Of a stretch of DNA of 39,070 nucleotides, positions 17,198-23,271 are shown piece by piece. Below the pieces are notes generated by a model. The model did no database searches, had not been told where the DNA came from, and saw only the letters and a program-made list of their open reading frames with translations. The DNA comes from a virus. Numbering within the stretch: the first letter of the stretch is position 1; the number at the start of each line of letters is the position of its first letter. Location: positions 1 to 39,070 of IMG/VR virus record IMGVR_UViG_3300037584_000229. One strand, 5' to 3'. The translations under genes and the position numbers were made by a program.

Positions 17198-17641
17198 CTA
17201 ACCTTTCTTATAGGTGTTAGGTGCTTTTTTAATTCCTGTGTTAAGAGGTCCAGAAGATTTTACCATACCACCTACGTTATACATGGCAACTTTACCACCT
17301 TTAGCGTAAGCTTTTTTCTTCATGCCGCCTTTAGCGTAACCTTTCTTTTGCATACCACCTTTATTCATGTAACCCATATTGTTACGAACTGCTTTTGGTA
17401 GTTTTTTAAGACCAGTCTGATTTGCTCCAGGAGTTTTTAATCCTCCTGCTGCCATGCCTTTTTTCTTCATGCCACCTTTAGCCATGCCTTTTTTCTTCAT
17501 CATAGCACCGCCATTAGCCATACCTTTTTTCTTCATCATGGCTCCACCGTTTGCCATTCCTTTTTTCTTTATACCGCCTTTAGCCATGCCTTTCTTTTTC
17601 ATCATAGCACCACCGTTAGCCATACCCTTTTTCTTTTTCAT
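17198..17641 (-). CDS. MKKKGMANGG repeat protein
   Basis: 147 residues, almost the entire N-terminal half being repeats of MKKKGM(A)(N/K)GG(AM) (at least six copies, DNA repeats of 30-45 bases at 17454-17640), followed by LKTPGANQTGLKKLPKAVRN and further KGG(M)xKKxYAKGG units. No acidic residues are seen: only Lys, Met, Gly, Ala, Asn and a few others. Similar KKGYAKGG proteins occur in marine phages in my memory, of unknown role. Its start overlaps the upstream gene stop by 4 bases. Suggested role: nucleic-acid or membrane binding; repeat number may vary between relatives. Confidence 0.7.
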   Translation of the reverse strand: MKKKKGMANGGAMMKKKGMAKGGIKKKGMANGGAMMKKKGMANGGAMMKKKGMAKGGMKKKGMAAGGLKTPGANQTGLKKLPKAVRNNMGYMNKGGMQKKGYAKGGMKKKAYAKGGKVAMYNVGGMVKSSGPLNTGIKKAPNTYKKG

Positions 17642-18318
17642 TGTTCTTCCTCACTATATAAATTGTTAAACACTCGTTGCGTATCCCATACATAGTCTAC
17701 GTTTTCTTTCGAGTTATAAATATGTTGGTTAGGTCTAAAGTCTGGAGCGCCTTGTCCAGTTTCAAACCAAGCTGGGTGAGTTACTCTCACTCTGTTATTG
17801 GGTAACGCAACTATGTTACCTGTGTATTCTCCTGCATCTAACAACTCCAAAACATGAGATTGTTTATGTTGTGCAGGATCATCTGCTACTTCGTTATCTG
17901 TGTAATCAACAGTGAAGTAATACTTTGCAGGATAGAACTCACCATCAACTTTTGCTATCCAAGGAGCAGGTGTAGCTCTTTCTAATTTATATACTGAGTG
18001 TGTATGAGACATACAATCCCAGGGTTGTGCTAAATATGGTGGTAACTCTGTGGGCCATTCCTCAAGGGGGGTATCTGCCACGAGTGCTGTTAGAGGCATC
18101 CTAGCCCACATTGCACCACCATGTACATTTTCTGAATCATCAAAGTCTGACTCACAACCTGTAAATATAACTTGAAAACTGAGAGTTCTGTTTGGCATAG
18201 TGGTTACACCTATAACCATACAATGTAAAAACTCTCCTTGATATTCTTCTAAATTTTTTGTGTATTCTCTACGTACCCATGCTTTGAAGTACGGTATGCT
18301 ACTTTGTAGATATGGCAT
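17638..18318 (-). CDS. Conserved-type late protein, unknown
   Basis: 226 residues from ATG at 18318 (MPYLQSSIPYFKAWVRREYT). AAGGA lies upstream; a longer in-frame start at 18366 falls within the preceding gene and reads as shadow sequence. It is a globular, ordered protein with many Trp and Pro (PLEEWPTELPPYLAQPWDCM; DDPAQHKQSHVLELLDAGEY; RVRVTHPAWFETGQGAPDFR) and no signal or membrane segment. I remember close relatives in uncultured marine phages without assigned function. Being ordered among very basic neighbours, it may be their partner or a virion protein; that is a guess. Confidence 0.7.
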   Translation of the reverse strand: MPYLQSSIPYFKAWVRREYTKNLEEYQGEFLHCMVIGVTTMPNRTLSFQVIFTGCESDFDDSENVHGGAMWARMPLTALVADTPLEEWPTELPPYLAQPWDCMSHTHSVYKLERATPAPWIAKVDGEFYPAKYYFTVDYTDNEVADDPAQHKQSHVLELLDAGEYTGNIVALPNNRVRVTHPAWFETGQGAPDFRPNQHIYNSKENVDYVWDTQRVFNNLYSEEEQ

Positions 18319-18607
18319 CTTTTTTATGTTTCCTTCGCAATTCTGCTTTAGCTTGTTTAAAGACATTTGCTATCGCTGTCTTGCCCATGACTTTAGCACG
18401 TTGTTCTGCTACGGTCAATATTTGGATCTTTCTTGCGTAAGGTTTGTTTATTCTTTTTACTTTTGCTACTGTTGCTTTAGCATCAGCCATCGTAGCAAAC
18501 TTAATCGATACTGTATCTTTAGGGTTTTCATCCGTATACAGTCTACGTCCAGACCCTTTAGGTTTTTTACCTGTTCCTACTTTTGGGTCTTTTTTCTTTT
18601 TAGTCAT
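18299..18607 (-). CDS. Small basic protein, unknown
   Basis: 102 residues beginning MTKKKKDPKVGTGKKPKGSG with an ordered middle (DTVSIKFATMADAKATVAKV, then ARKIQILTVAEQRAKVMGK) and a Lys/Arg-rich end. About a third of residues are Lys or Arg. It overlaps the next gene by 20 bases. Similar proteins appear in marine phages; function unknown. Likely nucleic-acid binding. Confidence 0.65.
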   Translation of the reverse strand: MTKKKKDPKVGTGKKPKGSGRRLYTDENPKDTVSIKFATMADAKATVAKVKRINKPYARKIQILTVAEQRAKVMGKTAIANVFKQAKAELRRKHKKDAISTK

Positions 18608-18930
18608 TTTTTGCCTTTAGGTTTAACACCACGCTTTTTCATATTAATAGCAATTGCTGCTTGTTGCTTTGGACTTTTAACAACACCACCTTTGTTTGCT
18701 CTAAACTTTCTTGTCTTTTCTGCTATTTTCTTAGGCTGTGCTACAAACTGTTTACCTGCAGCCTTGCCTTTTCTTTTAGCTTTTGTTGTAGCTGCATACT
18801 CACTACTACTAAGAGATTTAATAGCTGCAGTAGGTAGATAACGCTCACCAGTCTTAGAACTAGGCTTGCCACTCTTTGTGCGCCACTTCTGTTTAGTCCA
18901 GTTCTTGAGAGACTTCTGTGGGGCTTTCAC
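18604..18930 (-). CDS. DUF5872-like small basic protein
   Basis: 108 residues. The core SGKPSSKTGERYLPTAAIKS plus LSSSEYAATTKAKRKGKAAG and KQFVAQPKKIAEKTRKF matches the DUF5872 pattern as I remember it, a family found in giant viruses and marine phages with no known function. The C-terminus is KSPKQQAAIAINMKKRGVKP. Overlaps both neighbours by 4 bases. Very high Lys content points to nucleic-acid binding. Confidence 0.65.
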   Translation of the reverse strand: MKAPQKSLKNWTKQKWRTKSGKPSSKTGERYLPTAAIKSLSSSEYAATTKAKRKGKAAGKQFVAQPKKIAEKTRKFRANKGGVVKSPKQQAAIAINMKKRGVKPKGKK

Positions 18931-19220
18931 GACTTGTAGCCTCCACCCTTGGCTTTGTATTGTTTAGCTAACATCTGAGCTTTACGAGCAGACCACTGAC
19001 CAGGACTACCACCCTTGCCACCTGCTTTGATTGAGTTAAACAAAGCCTTTCTCATTCCTGGTTTTGTGTAGTTTCCTGCTTTGTTTACAGTGCTACCACC
19101 CCTAGACATTCCAACTACTTTTTTTAAGGACTTTGCTTGTCCTGCATGTAACTTGGAAGCTTTATTTAAACCTTTGATTACTTTCTTTACTCTGGTTTTA
19201 TTTTGTTTTTTTAAAGCCAT
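18927..19220 (-). CDS. Small basic protein (KAGNYTKPGMRK...GQWSARKAQMLAK family)
   Basis: 97 residues. The C-terminal half contains NKAGNYTKPGMRKALFNSIK and GQWSARKAQMLAKQYKAKGG, a pattern shared with many marine phages and related in style to DUF5872. The N-terminal part is a basic helix (RVKKVIKGLNKASKLHAGQA). First gene of a three-gene run of basic proteins joined by 4-base overlaps. Function unknown; DNA or RNA binding inferred from charge. Confidence 0.65.
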   Translation of the reverse strand: MALKKQNKTRVKKVIKGLNKASKLHAGQAKSLKKVVGMSRGGSTVNKAGNYTKPGMRKALFNSIKAGGKGGSPGQWSARKAQMLAKQYKAKGGGYKS

Positions 19221-19225
19221 TACTT

Positions 19226-19321
19226 TTACGCCTTGCAGTTACAACTAGGTCCACAGTTTTTATTTAAGATTGCACAACCTATTCTTTTAAAATATCTCCA
19301 CATCCATTTTATCATTCTCAT
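19226..19321 (-). CDS. 31-residue Cys-rich peptide
   Basis: ATG at 19321 overlaps the TGA of the upstream secreted-protein gene (ATGA) and the frame ends at 19226. The peptide begins MRMIKWMWRYFKRIGCAILN and ends KNCGPSCNCKA: an aromatic, amphipathic N-terminus followed by three clustered cysteines. The overlap and compactness favour a real gene; nothing identifies function. Metal binding or membrane association is possible. Confidence 0.45.
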   Translation of the reverse strand: MRMIKWMWRYFKRIGCAILNKNCGPSCNCKA

Positions 19322-19512
19322 AATGAAACTCCCATTTTAATTTCTTGGCACTCTGGTATAGCTAGGTATCCCTGTTGTTGAAAGTATTTAGCTACGATCA
19401 AAGCTTCTTGAGCACATGCTTCCTCTGTAGGAAATGTTGATGTTGTTTTTACCATGACTTCGCATGACAATGCTGCAGGTGTACTACAGAGGAGCATAAA
19501 TGCTATCCACAT
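19318..19512 (-). CDS. Small secreted Cys protein
   Basis: 64 residues: MWIAFMLLCSTPAALSCEVM looks like a signal peptide with cleavage near Ala-Leu-Ser, and C17 could alternatively be a lipid or disulphide cysteine. The mature part has TFPTEEACAQEALIVAKYFQ and ends PECQEIKMGVSL. The plan (beta segment, F/Y-x-T-x-EEC helix, late Cys) recurs in the genes at 20568-20777 and 30162-30335. Start overlaps the upstream stop by one base. Probably periplasmic; role unknown. Confidence 0.6.
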   Translation of the reverse strand: MWIAFMLLCSTPAALSCEVMVKTTSTFPTEEACAQEALIVAKYFQQQGYLAIPECQEIKMGVSL

Positions 19513-19898
19513 TAGAAACTAACCGTAGCTCCTATTGTAACATCACCAAACTCTAAGTCTGAGTCTGTTGATACCTCAGTGTACAGGCTGATGTTTGTGC
19601 TAGGAACTGTGTAGTCTACTGTGAAGTCCAGTCCTTGAAAGATGTCTCCATCTTCTAACTCTAACATGTCAATATCTGTAGCCATTGTAAAACCTAGACC
19701 CATAGCTGAAAGTCCTGCTGATGGTGTTAGCTCCCACTCCCAGTCTTCTACACCTGTTGTGTAGTTAAGATCTGAAGAAGCTCCTATTGACACTGTTTGA
19801 CCTGCTACAGAAAAATCTTTTCCGTAAGACGCTGTGCTTGCCAAAAGTCCAGCTAATCCTACCCACGCTGCTATCACAGCTATTTCTATTTTATTCAT
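19512..19898 (-). CDS. Secreted beta-rich protein, outer-membrane-like
   Basis: 128 residues. MNKIEIAVIAAWVGLAGLLA-STASYGKD reads as a signal peptide with cleavage near Tyr-Gly. The rest is alternating hydrophobic/polar strands (VSIGASSDLNYTTGVEDWEW; SAGLSAMGLGFTMATDIDML; TNISLYTEVSTDSDLEFG), ending in GATVSF with a terminal Phe, which is the outer-membrane beta-barrel insertion signature. Too short for a large porin; a small barrel or half barrel is plausible. It lies among lysis and secreted genes. It could alter the host surface (superinfection exclusion) or be a lysis accessory; neither is shown. Confidence 0.55.
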   Translation of the reverse strand: MNKIEIAVIAAWVGLAGLLASTASYGKDFSVAGQTVSIGASSDLNYTTGVEDWEWELTPSAGLSAMGLGFTMATDIDMLELEDGDIFQGLDFTVDYTVPSTNISLYTEVSTDSDLEFGDVTIGATVSF

Positions 19899-19911
19899 GT
19901 AATTTAATCCT

Positions 19912-20208
19912 TTACCATTTAACTTTGTTAGCCCAGTACGCAGCAGACATCTTACCTTTTGAAATGTTTTTTCTGTGTCGTGCTTTAAAACTTGCCCTCT
20001 TCTTTTTCATTCTATCCGATTCACCTGCTTTGGGTTTACCTGCAGTAGAGGCTCCTTGCTGACCAAAGCGAATCAATTTATATTTACCACCTTCTGATGC
20101 CATGACAACATGAGACTTAGTTGGGTGATCAGGAGTTCTCTTTGGTTTGTTGACCCCTTTTAACCCTAGCCTTTTCATTGTCGCTTTGACACGCTCAGGT
20201 ACACTCAT
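19912..20208 (-). CDS. DUF6321-like small basic protein
   Basis: 98 residues: KGVNKPKRTPDHPTKSHVVM and KLIRFGQQGASTAGKPKAGE, then KKKRASFKARHRKNISKGKM and SAAYWANKVKW at the C-terminus. This is a pattern I associate with DUF6321, a family of short phage proteins of unknown function. Basic, no membrane span. Start overlaps the stop of the lipoprotein gene by 4 bases, so it is co-expressed with the lysis group although it is not an obvious lysis protein. Confidence 0.65.
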   Translation of the reverse strand: MSVPERVKATMKRLGLKGVNKPKRTPDHPTKSHVVMASEGGKYKLIRFGQQGASTAGKPKAGESDRMKKKRASFKARHRKNISKGKMSAAYWANKVKW

Positions 20209-20567
20209 TTGTATCTCTCGTATTTAGGGTTATCTTTTCTCCCGAATAGTGTCAGTATAAAGTTCATTATACCTCTACCAATTTCTGTAGGTGTTGGCAA
20301 GAGCCAACCTAAGATAAGGAGCAACATAACCCAGGGTGGTATGTTTGTGTTTATAATATCCAAGCTTCCCACTGATCCTGTCTCTACTTCTTTTGTAACT
20401 ACATCTCTACCTGCAGAGGTAGTGTTCTCTACAGACATTACTGACTGTCTGTTTTCTTTACCTATCTGTGCGTTAGAATTTACTGTAGGACCGTCTGATC
20501 CTCCTAGCAACCCCAGAGTACTCAAACCACAACCAGATAAGAATAGAACGAGTATTAACCATCGCAT
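20205..20567 (-). CDS. Lipoprotein with membrane span, probable lysis accessory
   Basis: 120 residues. MRWLILVLFLSGCGLSTLGL carries a lipobox with lipidated C13. The linker contains NAQIGKENRQSVMSVENTTS, and a membrane span with proline flanks follows (IPPWVMLLLILGWLLPTPTE, about 77-96), then a basic tail. The NxNIPPWVxLLLxLGWLLP signature occurs in phage genes next to endolysins as I recall. A protein with an N-terminal lipid anchor and a C-terminal span could bridge membranes like a unimolecular spanin, or act as a holin accessory. Three genes downstream of the holin-like gene. Confidence 0.6.
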   Translation of the reverse strand: MRWLILVLFLSGCGLSTLGLLGGSDGPTVNSNAQIGKENRQSVMSVENTTSAGRDVVTKEVETGSVGSLDIINTNIPPWVMLLLILGWLLPTPTEIGRGIMNFILTLFGRKDNPKYERYK

Positions 20568-20777
20568 TTATTTCCACTCTCTGTCAGCTTTGTTAAAACA
20601 ATCAAACTGCAAACCTAAGTATTCATTCTCTTCGTACTTTTCCCAGTTTGCATTCTGAGCAATTATTTGACACTGTTCTTTAGTAAACAATTCCTGCATA
20701 ATGTACTGATTACCTGTGTAGACCCACTCCTCCCCAGTGTTTCCCCACATGCTGATAACCAGTATAAACTCTTTCAT
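20568..20777 (-). CDS. Small secreted-type Cys protein, paralogue-like
   Basis: 69 residues: hydrophobic start MKEFILVISMWGNTGEEWVY, then IMQELFTKEQCQIIAQNANW and a late Cys (GLQFDCFNKADREWK). The helix-with-Cys plus late-Cys plan matches the genes at 19318 and 30162, suggesting one disulphide between the two cysteines in the periplasm. It sits between endolysin and lipoprotein genes. Function unknown. Confidence 0.55.
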   Translation of the reverse strand: MKEFILVISMWGNTGEEWVYTGNQYIMQELFTKEQCQIIAQNANWEKYEENEYLGLQFDCFNKADREWK

Positions 20778-20779
20778 AT

Positions 20780-21247
20780 CTACATCATTTCAAAGTGGGG
20801 AGCATCGATGAAGGGTCTACGCCCCTGGCTTCGTCTTAAGTCCACATATGCCATCATAGCATCTTCTGCGCTTCCTGGGTAAGATCTTATATCTCCTTCA
20901 CTCCAGGCTGCTCCCCATTTGATAGCGCAGCCGAACTCTTCTGCTGCAGCTTTAAAAGCGTCACAAATATCATCGTATAAGTTTAACTCCCACGATACCT
21001 CTGGCCCTACGTATGCTACCACGTCTACAGCCTGTGAGTATCCATCCTCTTGAGGAAGGTGTTTTGATCGCATAGTCTGTGATCTTCCTGCAGCTACGTT
21101 AGCCTCTTGCTCTTCAATGGTTCTTACACCACACGTCACTCCAAAATCAACACCAGTTATTTCTATGGCTCTCTCAACAACAGAGACTAGATCAGGGTGT
21201 ACACCCATCAGTCTTTCCTGTGATCTTTTACTTAGGTTAAAACTCAT
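20780..21247 (-). CDS. Endolysin, M15-type L-Ala-D-Glu peptidase
   Basis: 155 residues. The peptidase M15_4/VanY pattern is visible: FGVTCGVRTIEEQEANVAAG, then SKH (H63), AVDV (D75) and PHFEMM near the C-terminus (H151). H63, D75 and H151 are the expected zinc ligands, and E48 to Q56 helices match the family. No signal peptide, so release needs a holin. Its start overlaps the holin-like gene by 4 bases. Length is typical of T5-type endolysins. It cleaves the peptide stem of Gram-negative peptidoglycan. Confidence 0.85.
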   Translation of the reverse strand: MSFNLSKRSQERLMGVHPDLVSVVERAIEITGVDFGVTCGVRTIEEQEANVAAGRSQTMRSKHLPQEDGYSQAVDVVAYVGPEVSWELNLYDDICDAFKAAAEEFGCAIKWGAAWSEGDIRSYPGSAEDAMMAYVDLRRSQGRRPFIDAPHFEMM

Positions 21248-21573
21248 CTCATATCCTTCTTCATCGCTACTTTGTTGCCCATTGGCTTACCTGCCATGTA
21301 TGCTGTAGCTCCCATGTAGGCTGCTACGACACCAGTTTGTGCAATGTAAAACAGCCCAAGCAGATCTGCTAGAGCCGCAACTCTTGTATCTGTCATCAGT
21401 GGTGTAAATAAGATAATTGTAAACACAATCATCATACCCATCGCTACCCACGCCATAAACTTTTGAGACTCAGCCTTTTCTTCTCGTAGCTCAACTTCGA
21501 GCATACGTTCTTTCATTGCTATTTCTTCTGCTGTGATCTTACCGTCACCGTCTACGTCAAAGTCTATTACCAT
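21244..21573 (-). CDS. EF-hand membrane protein, holin-like
   Basis: 109 residues. The N-terminus holds a perfect EF-hand loop at residues 6-17 (DVDGDGKITAEE: acidic positions 1, 3, 5 and 12, Gly 6, Ile 8), a charged helix follows, then two hydrophobic spans (MAWVAMGMMIVFTIILFTPL about 40-59 and LLGLFYIAQTGVVAAYMGAT about 71-91) and a short basic end. Two spans next to an endolysin, with a 4-base overlap, fit a holin. The calcium-binding loop would be cytoplasmic or periplasmic depending on topology; it suggests calcium-sensitive function, which is inference. Confidence 0.7.
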   Translation of the reverse strand: MVIDFDVDGDGKITAEEIAMKERMLEVELREEKAESQKFMAWVAMGMMIVFTIILFTPLMTDTRVAALADLLGLFYIAQTGVVAAYMGATAYMAGKPMGNKVAMKKDMR

Positions 21574-21644
21574 GTTACGATTGTTCCTGCTATAAACCCT
21601 ACAATGATACCAACTGTAAGTGTTTTCTTGTTGGCTAGTATCAT
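21567..21644 (-). CDS. 25-residue single-span membrane peptide
   Basis: Frame from ATG at 21644 to TAA at 21567: MILANKKTLTVGIIVGFIAG then TIVTW. One hydrophobic span after three positively charged or polar residues. Its end overlaps the EF-hand gene start by 7 bases, and it begins 2 bases after the previous stop, which argues for a translated, coupled ORF; no good ribosome site is seen. Possible pinholin or holin partner. Confidence 0.45.
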   Translation of the reverse strand: MILANKKTLTVGIIVGFIAGTIVTW

Positions 21645-21645
21645 T

Positions 21646-21945
21646 TTAATGCTGTGTTTTAGTTTGTTCCACTGTTTCTTCATAGTCATTCTCCCACTCT
21701 CTTCTTCTATCAGGATCTAAAACATCTTTTCTACGTAGGTATCCTTCAAGATACATACATCTTTCTATCCTATCTAAAGATTCCCAGTTGCCTGTGTGTT
21801 CAAAGTAGGCTCTACGCACGTAAAAGACATCTGATCTAGGGATGTGAACCCTTCTCATCTTTCTTTCATCTGCGTTGGCTAGTGCGTTGTAGAACTCTTC
21901 CAGTACTGAGTCAGACTCAAAGTACTTTATTCTATTTTTACTCAT
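21646..21945 (-). CDS. First gene of the late operon, unknown
   Basis: 99 residues, charged and helical, with VHIPRSDVFYVRRAYFEHTG followed by NWESLDRIERCMYLEGYLRR, a pattern I recall from other marine phage proteins without function. It is promoter-proximal on the minus strand, with a sigma70-like promoter and a TACTTNAAGTA palindrome directly upstream. No HTH is evident and no membrane span. As the first late gene it could be a late regulator, but nothing in the sequence demonstrates that. Confidence 0.65.
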   Translation of the reverse strand: MSKNRIKYFESDSVLEEFYNALANADERKMRRVHIPRSDVFYVRRAYFEHTGNWESLDRIERCMYLEGYLRRKDVLDPDRRREWENDYEETVEQTKTQH

Positions 21946-21958
21946 TTGGATTTCGCTA

Positions 21959-21986
21959 GTTGTACTTAAAGTAATACAGTTGTCAA
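21959..21986 (-). promoter_or_regulatory. Late promoter candidate overlapping an operator
   Basis: Minus strand TTGACA (21981-21986), 16-base spacer, TACAAC (21959-21964). The -35 is perfect, the -10 matches 4 of 6. The palindrome TACTTAAAGTA (21963-21973) covers the spacer and the edge of the -10, the usual place for a repressor. The start site would be about 7 bases before the first late ATG, so the leader is very short. Confidence 0.5.
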
Positions 21987-22171
21987 TATTATCTTTTATT
22001 TATTTTCAATAAATGGACAACAAAAGCAGATATGGGGTACTGTTAGTATTACTTTAAGTAATTACTGTTAGTATTCTTATAGTAGAATATAAATATAAGA
22101 ATAATAATAAAAGAATTAATACTTTAAGTATTACTATAAGTATATACTATTAGTTATACTGACTTCAAGTA
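21963..22171. promoter_or_regulatory. TACTTNAAGTA palindrome cluster
   Basis: Copies: 21963-21973 TACTTAAAGTA; 22048-22062 ATTACTTTAAGTAAT (15 bp perfect); 22117-22133 TAATACTTTAAGTATTA (17 bp perfect); 22132-22142 TACTATAAGTA (degenerate); 22161-22171 GACTTCAAGTA. A perfect 13-bp copy occurs outside this region at 29208-29220. Odd-centred palindromes repeated at promoters are typical operators for dimeric DNA-binding proteins. Confidence 0.6.
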
Positions 22172-22502
22172 TAAAACAACAGGTTAATACCGCCCAAGTC
22201 ATTATGTCACACCCATAATACGTAAGCATATATTCTTATATCTTGTTATAAGTAGGATAAACCCCCTGTCATCCAGTAAGATATATTTATTTTTATTCTT
22301 ATACAGCTTCATAACCTTAGTTATATCCAGGTTTAGACGTATCACAAGTGTAAACCACTTGATTTACAATGTGGTTAACAGTCAAAAAATACCCCTCTCT
22401 GTCATTGGGTATATATATAGTACGTATACCCCCCTACCGTCCCATGCCACCCTACGGACTAGACCTTGTGTTTATACATTCAAATATTACAATATGTATA
22501 GA

Positions 22503-22615
22503 TAGTTTAACATTAAACTAGTTTTTACATTTAGTTTAAACCTAAACTATAAAATGGTTTAACGTTAAACTACTTTTGGTTTAATACTTAACTAAATTCG
22601 TTTAGCATTAAACTA
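22503..22615. promoter_or_regulatory. Five-site phased palindrome array TAGTTTAA-NN-TTAAACTA
   Basis: Sites at 22503-22520 (perfect 8-bp arms), 22532-22549, 22555-22572, 22577-22594 (weakest, two mismatches in the right arm) and 22598-22615. Centre spacings are 29, 23, 22 and 21 bases, so the last four are about two helical turns apart on the same DNA face. This fits cooperative binding by a dimeric regulator or an origin-binding initiator. Confidence 0.7.
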
Positions 22616-22620
22616 TTAGG

Positions 22621-22676
22621 TTTGTGATCACAAATAGATTAGGCAACTATAACACCAAGTATTACATTGTGATCAC
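22621..22676. promoter_or_regulatory. Paired GTGATCAC palindromes
   Basis: TTTGTGATCACAAA (22621-22634) is a perfect 14-bp palindrome. A second TTGTGATCAC lies at 22667-22676, centres 45 bases apart. A TATAAC box sits at 22648-22653 between them, where a rightward -10 element could be. Both also contain GATC. The sequence is distinct from a CRP site, which has six bases between TGTGA and TCACA. Likely operators of the early promoter. Confidence 0.5.
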
Positions 22677-22794
22677 GTTTAGTTAATTGTTGCATACTTA
22701 CAACACAAATTAAAAGTTTATCAGATAGAGTTGAAACGATTACTCATTATATATTTATTGCAATCAACAGCAACAAAAATGAAAGTAAAACAAA

Positions 22795-23100
22795 ATGAAA
22801 ATCTTTAAAATAGAAACCGATAGAATTTATGACAATAAAGAACAAATAATAAATGTTATGTTAAAAGATAATGCTAGTTATGATGATCAGTTTTTAAAGC
22901 ATGATATTGTTTTTGTAGATAGTGTTAGAAACATAATAGGTGTTATTGATCTATCTTTTACTAGTAGTCAGGATAGAAAAGATTTTTTTGAAGTATATGA
23001 TATAACTGATTTCATTATGGGTATTTATGATGATGGGGAATATAAAATAGGTACTGAAAAAGATAAAGAACAACTAAGTTATTATGCGGCTAGATATTAA
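22795..23100 (+). CDS. First early gene, unknown
   Basis: 101 residues, acidic and very AT-rich in codon use (many Ile, Asp, Lys, Tyr). Visible text: MKIFKIETDRIYDNKEQIIN, then FLKHDIVFVDSVRNIIGVID and ITDFIMGIYDDGEYKIGTEK. No HTH, metal site or membrane span. It is the promoter-proximal rightward gene, 180 bases from the operator array, so expected to be expressed first after infection. Candidates for such a protein are takeover or anti-defence functions, but nothing specific is seen. Confidence 0.65.
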   Translation: MKIFKIETDRIYDNKEQIINVMLKDNASYDDQFLKHDIVFVDSVRNIIGVIDLSFTSSQDRKDFFEVYDITDFIMGIYDDGEYKIGTEKDKEQLSYYAARY

Positions 23101-23122
23101 TTAATTAAAAAGGATTATTAAA

Positions 23123-23269
23123 ATGGATATTCAAAAAATAATAAATGAGCATGGTGCAACAGTTTATCATGTAGAAGACGAGGGATGCATTCAAGAGTTT
23201 TGGACTAAAGAACAAGCTCAGGAATATATAGATTATGTTAAAAGTATTTATAAGCATTGGAGTGAATAA
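23123..23269 (+). CDS. 48-residue early protein
   Basis: ATG at 23123 follows AAAAAGGATTATTAAA, a good ribosome site for this AT-rich region; stop at 23269. Sequence MDIQKIINEHGATVYHVEDE, then FWTKEQAQEYIDYVKSIYKH. Plan: short strand, turn, acidic loop and C-terminal aromatic helix, similar to several other small early proteins here. Function unknown. Confidence 0.55.
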   Translation: MDIQKIINEHGATVYHVEDEGCIQEFWTKEQAQEYIDYVKSIYKHWSE

Positions 23270-23271
23270 AA

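Larger units (their letters stand above)
21946..22794. other. Divergent AT-rich control region, candidate origin
   Basis: 849 bases without a convincing gene between the leftward late and rightward early modules. It contains the three palindrome families listed separately, a 13-bp direct repeat TACTGTTAGTATT at 22038-22050 and 22063-22075, an inverted repeat GGGTATA/TATACCC at 22407-22413 and 22425-22431, and a related ACCCC-CTGTCAT pair at 22261 and 22391. Divergent AT-rich regions with repeats are where early promoters and replication origins usually lie. Which parts serve replication and which transcription cannot be told from sequence. Confidence 0.7.

Noticed and set aside
22407-22431. 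GGGTATA/TATACCC inverted repeat as a terminator
   Set aside because: No U-tract, AT-rich loop and no gene ending nearby; kept only as a repeat within the control region.
22731-22759. TTGAAA followed by AT-rich -10-like hexamers before the first early gene
   Set aside because: Spacing to the best hexamer (TATATT) is only 13 bases and the properly spaced ones are poor; not strong enough to list as a promoter.
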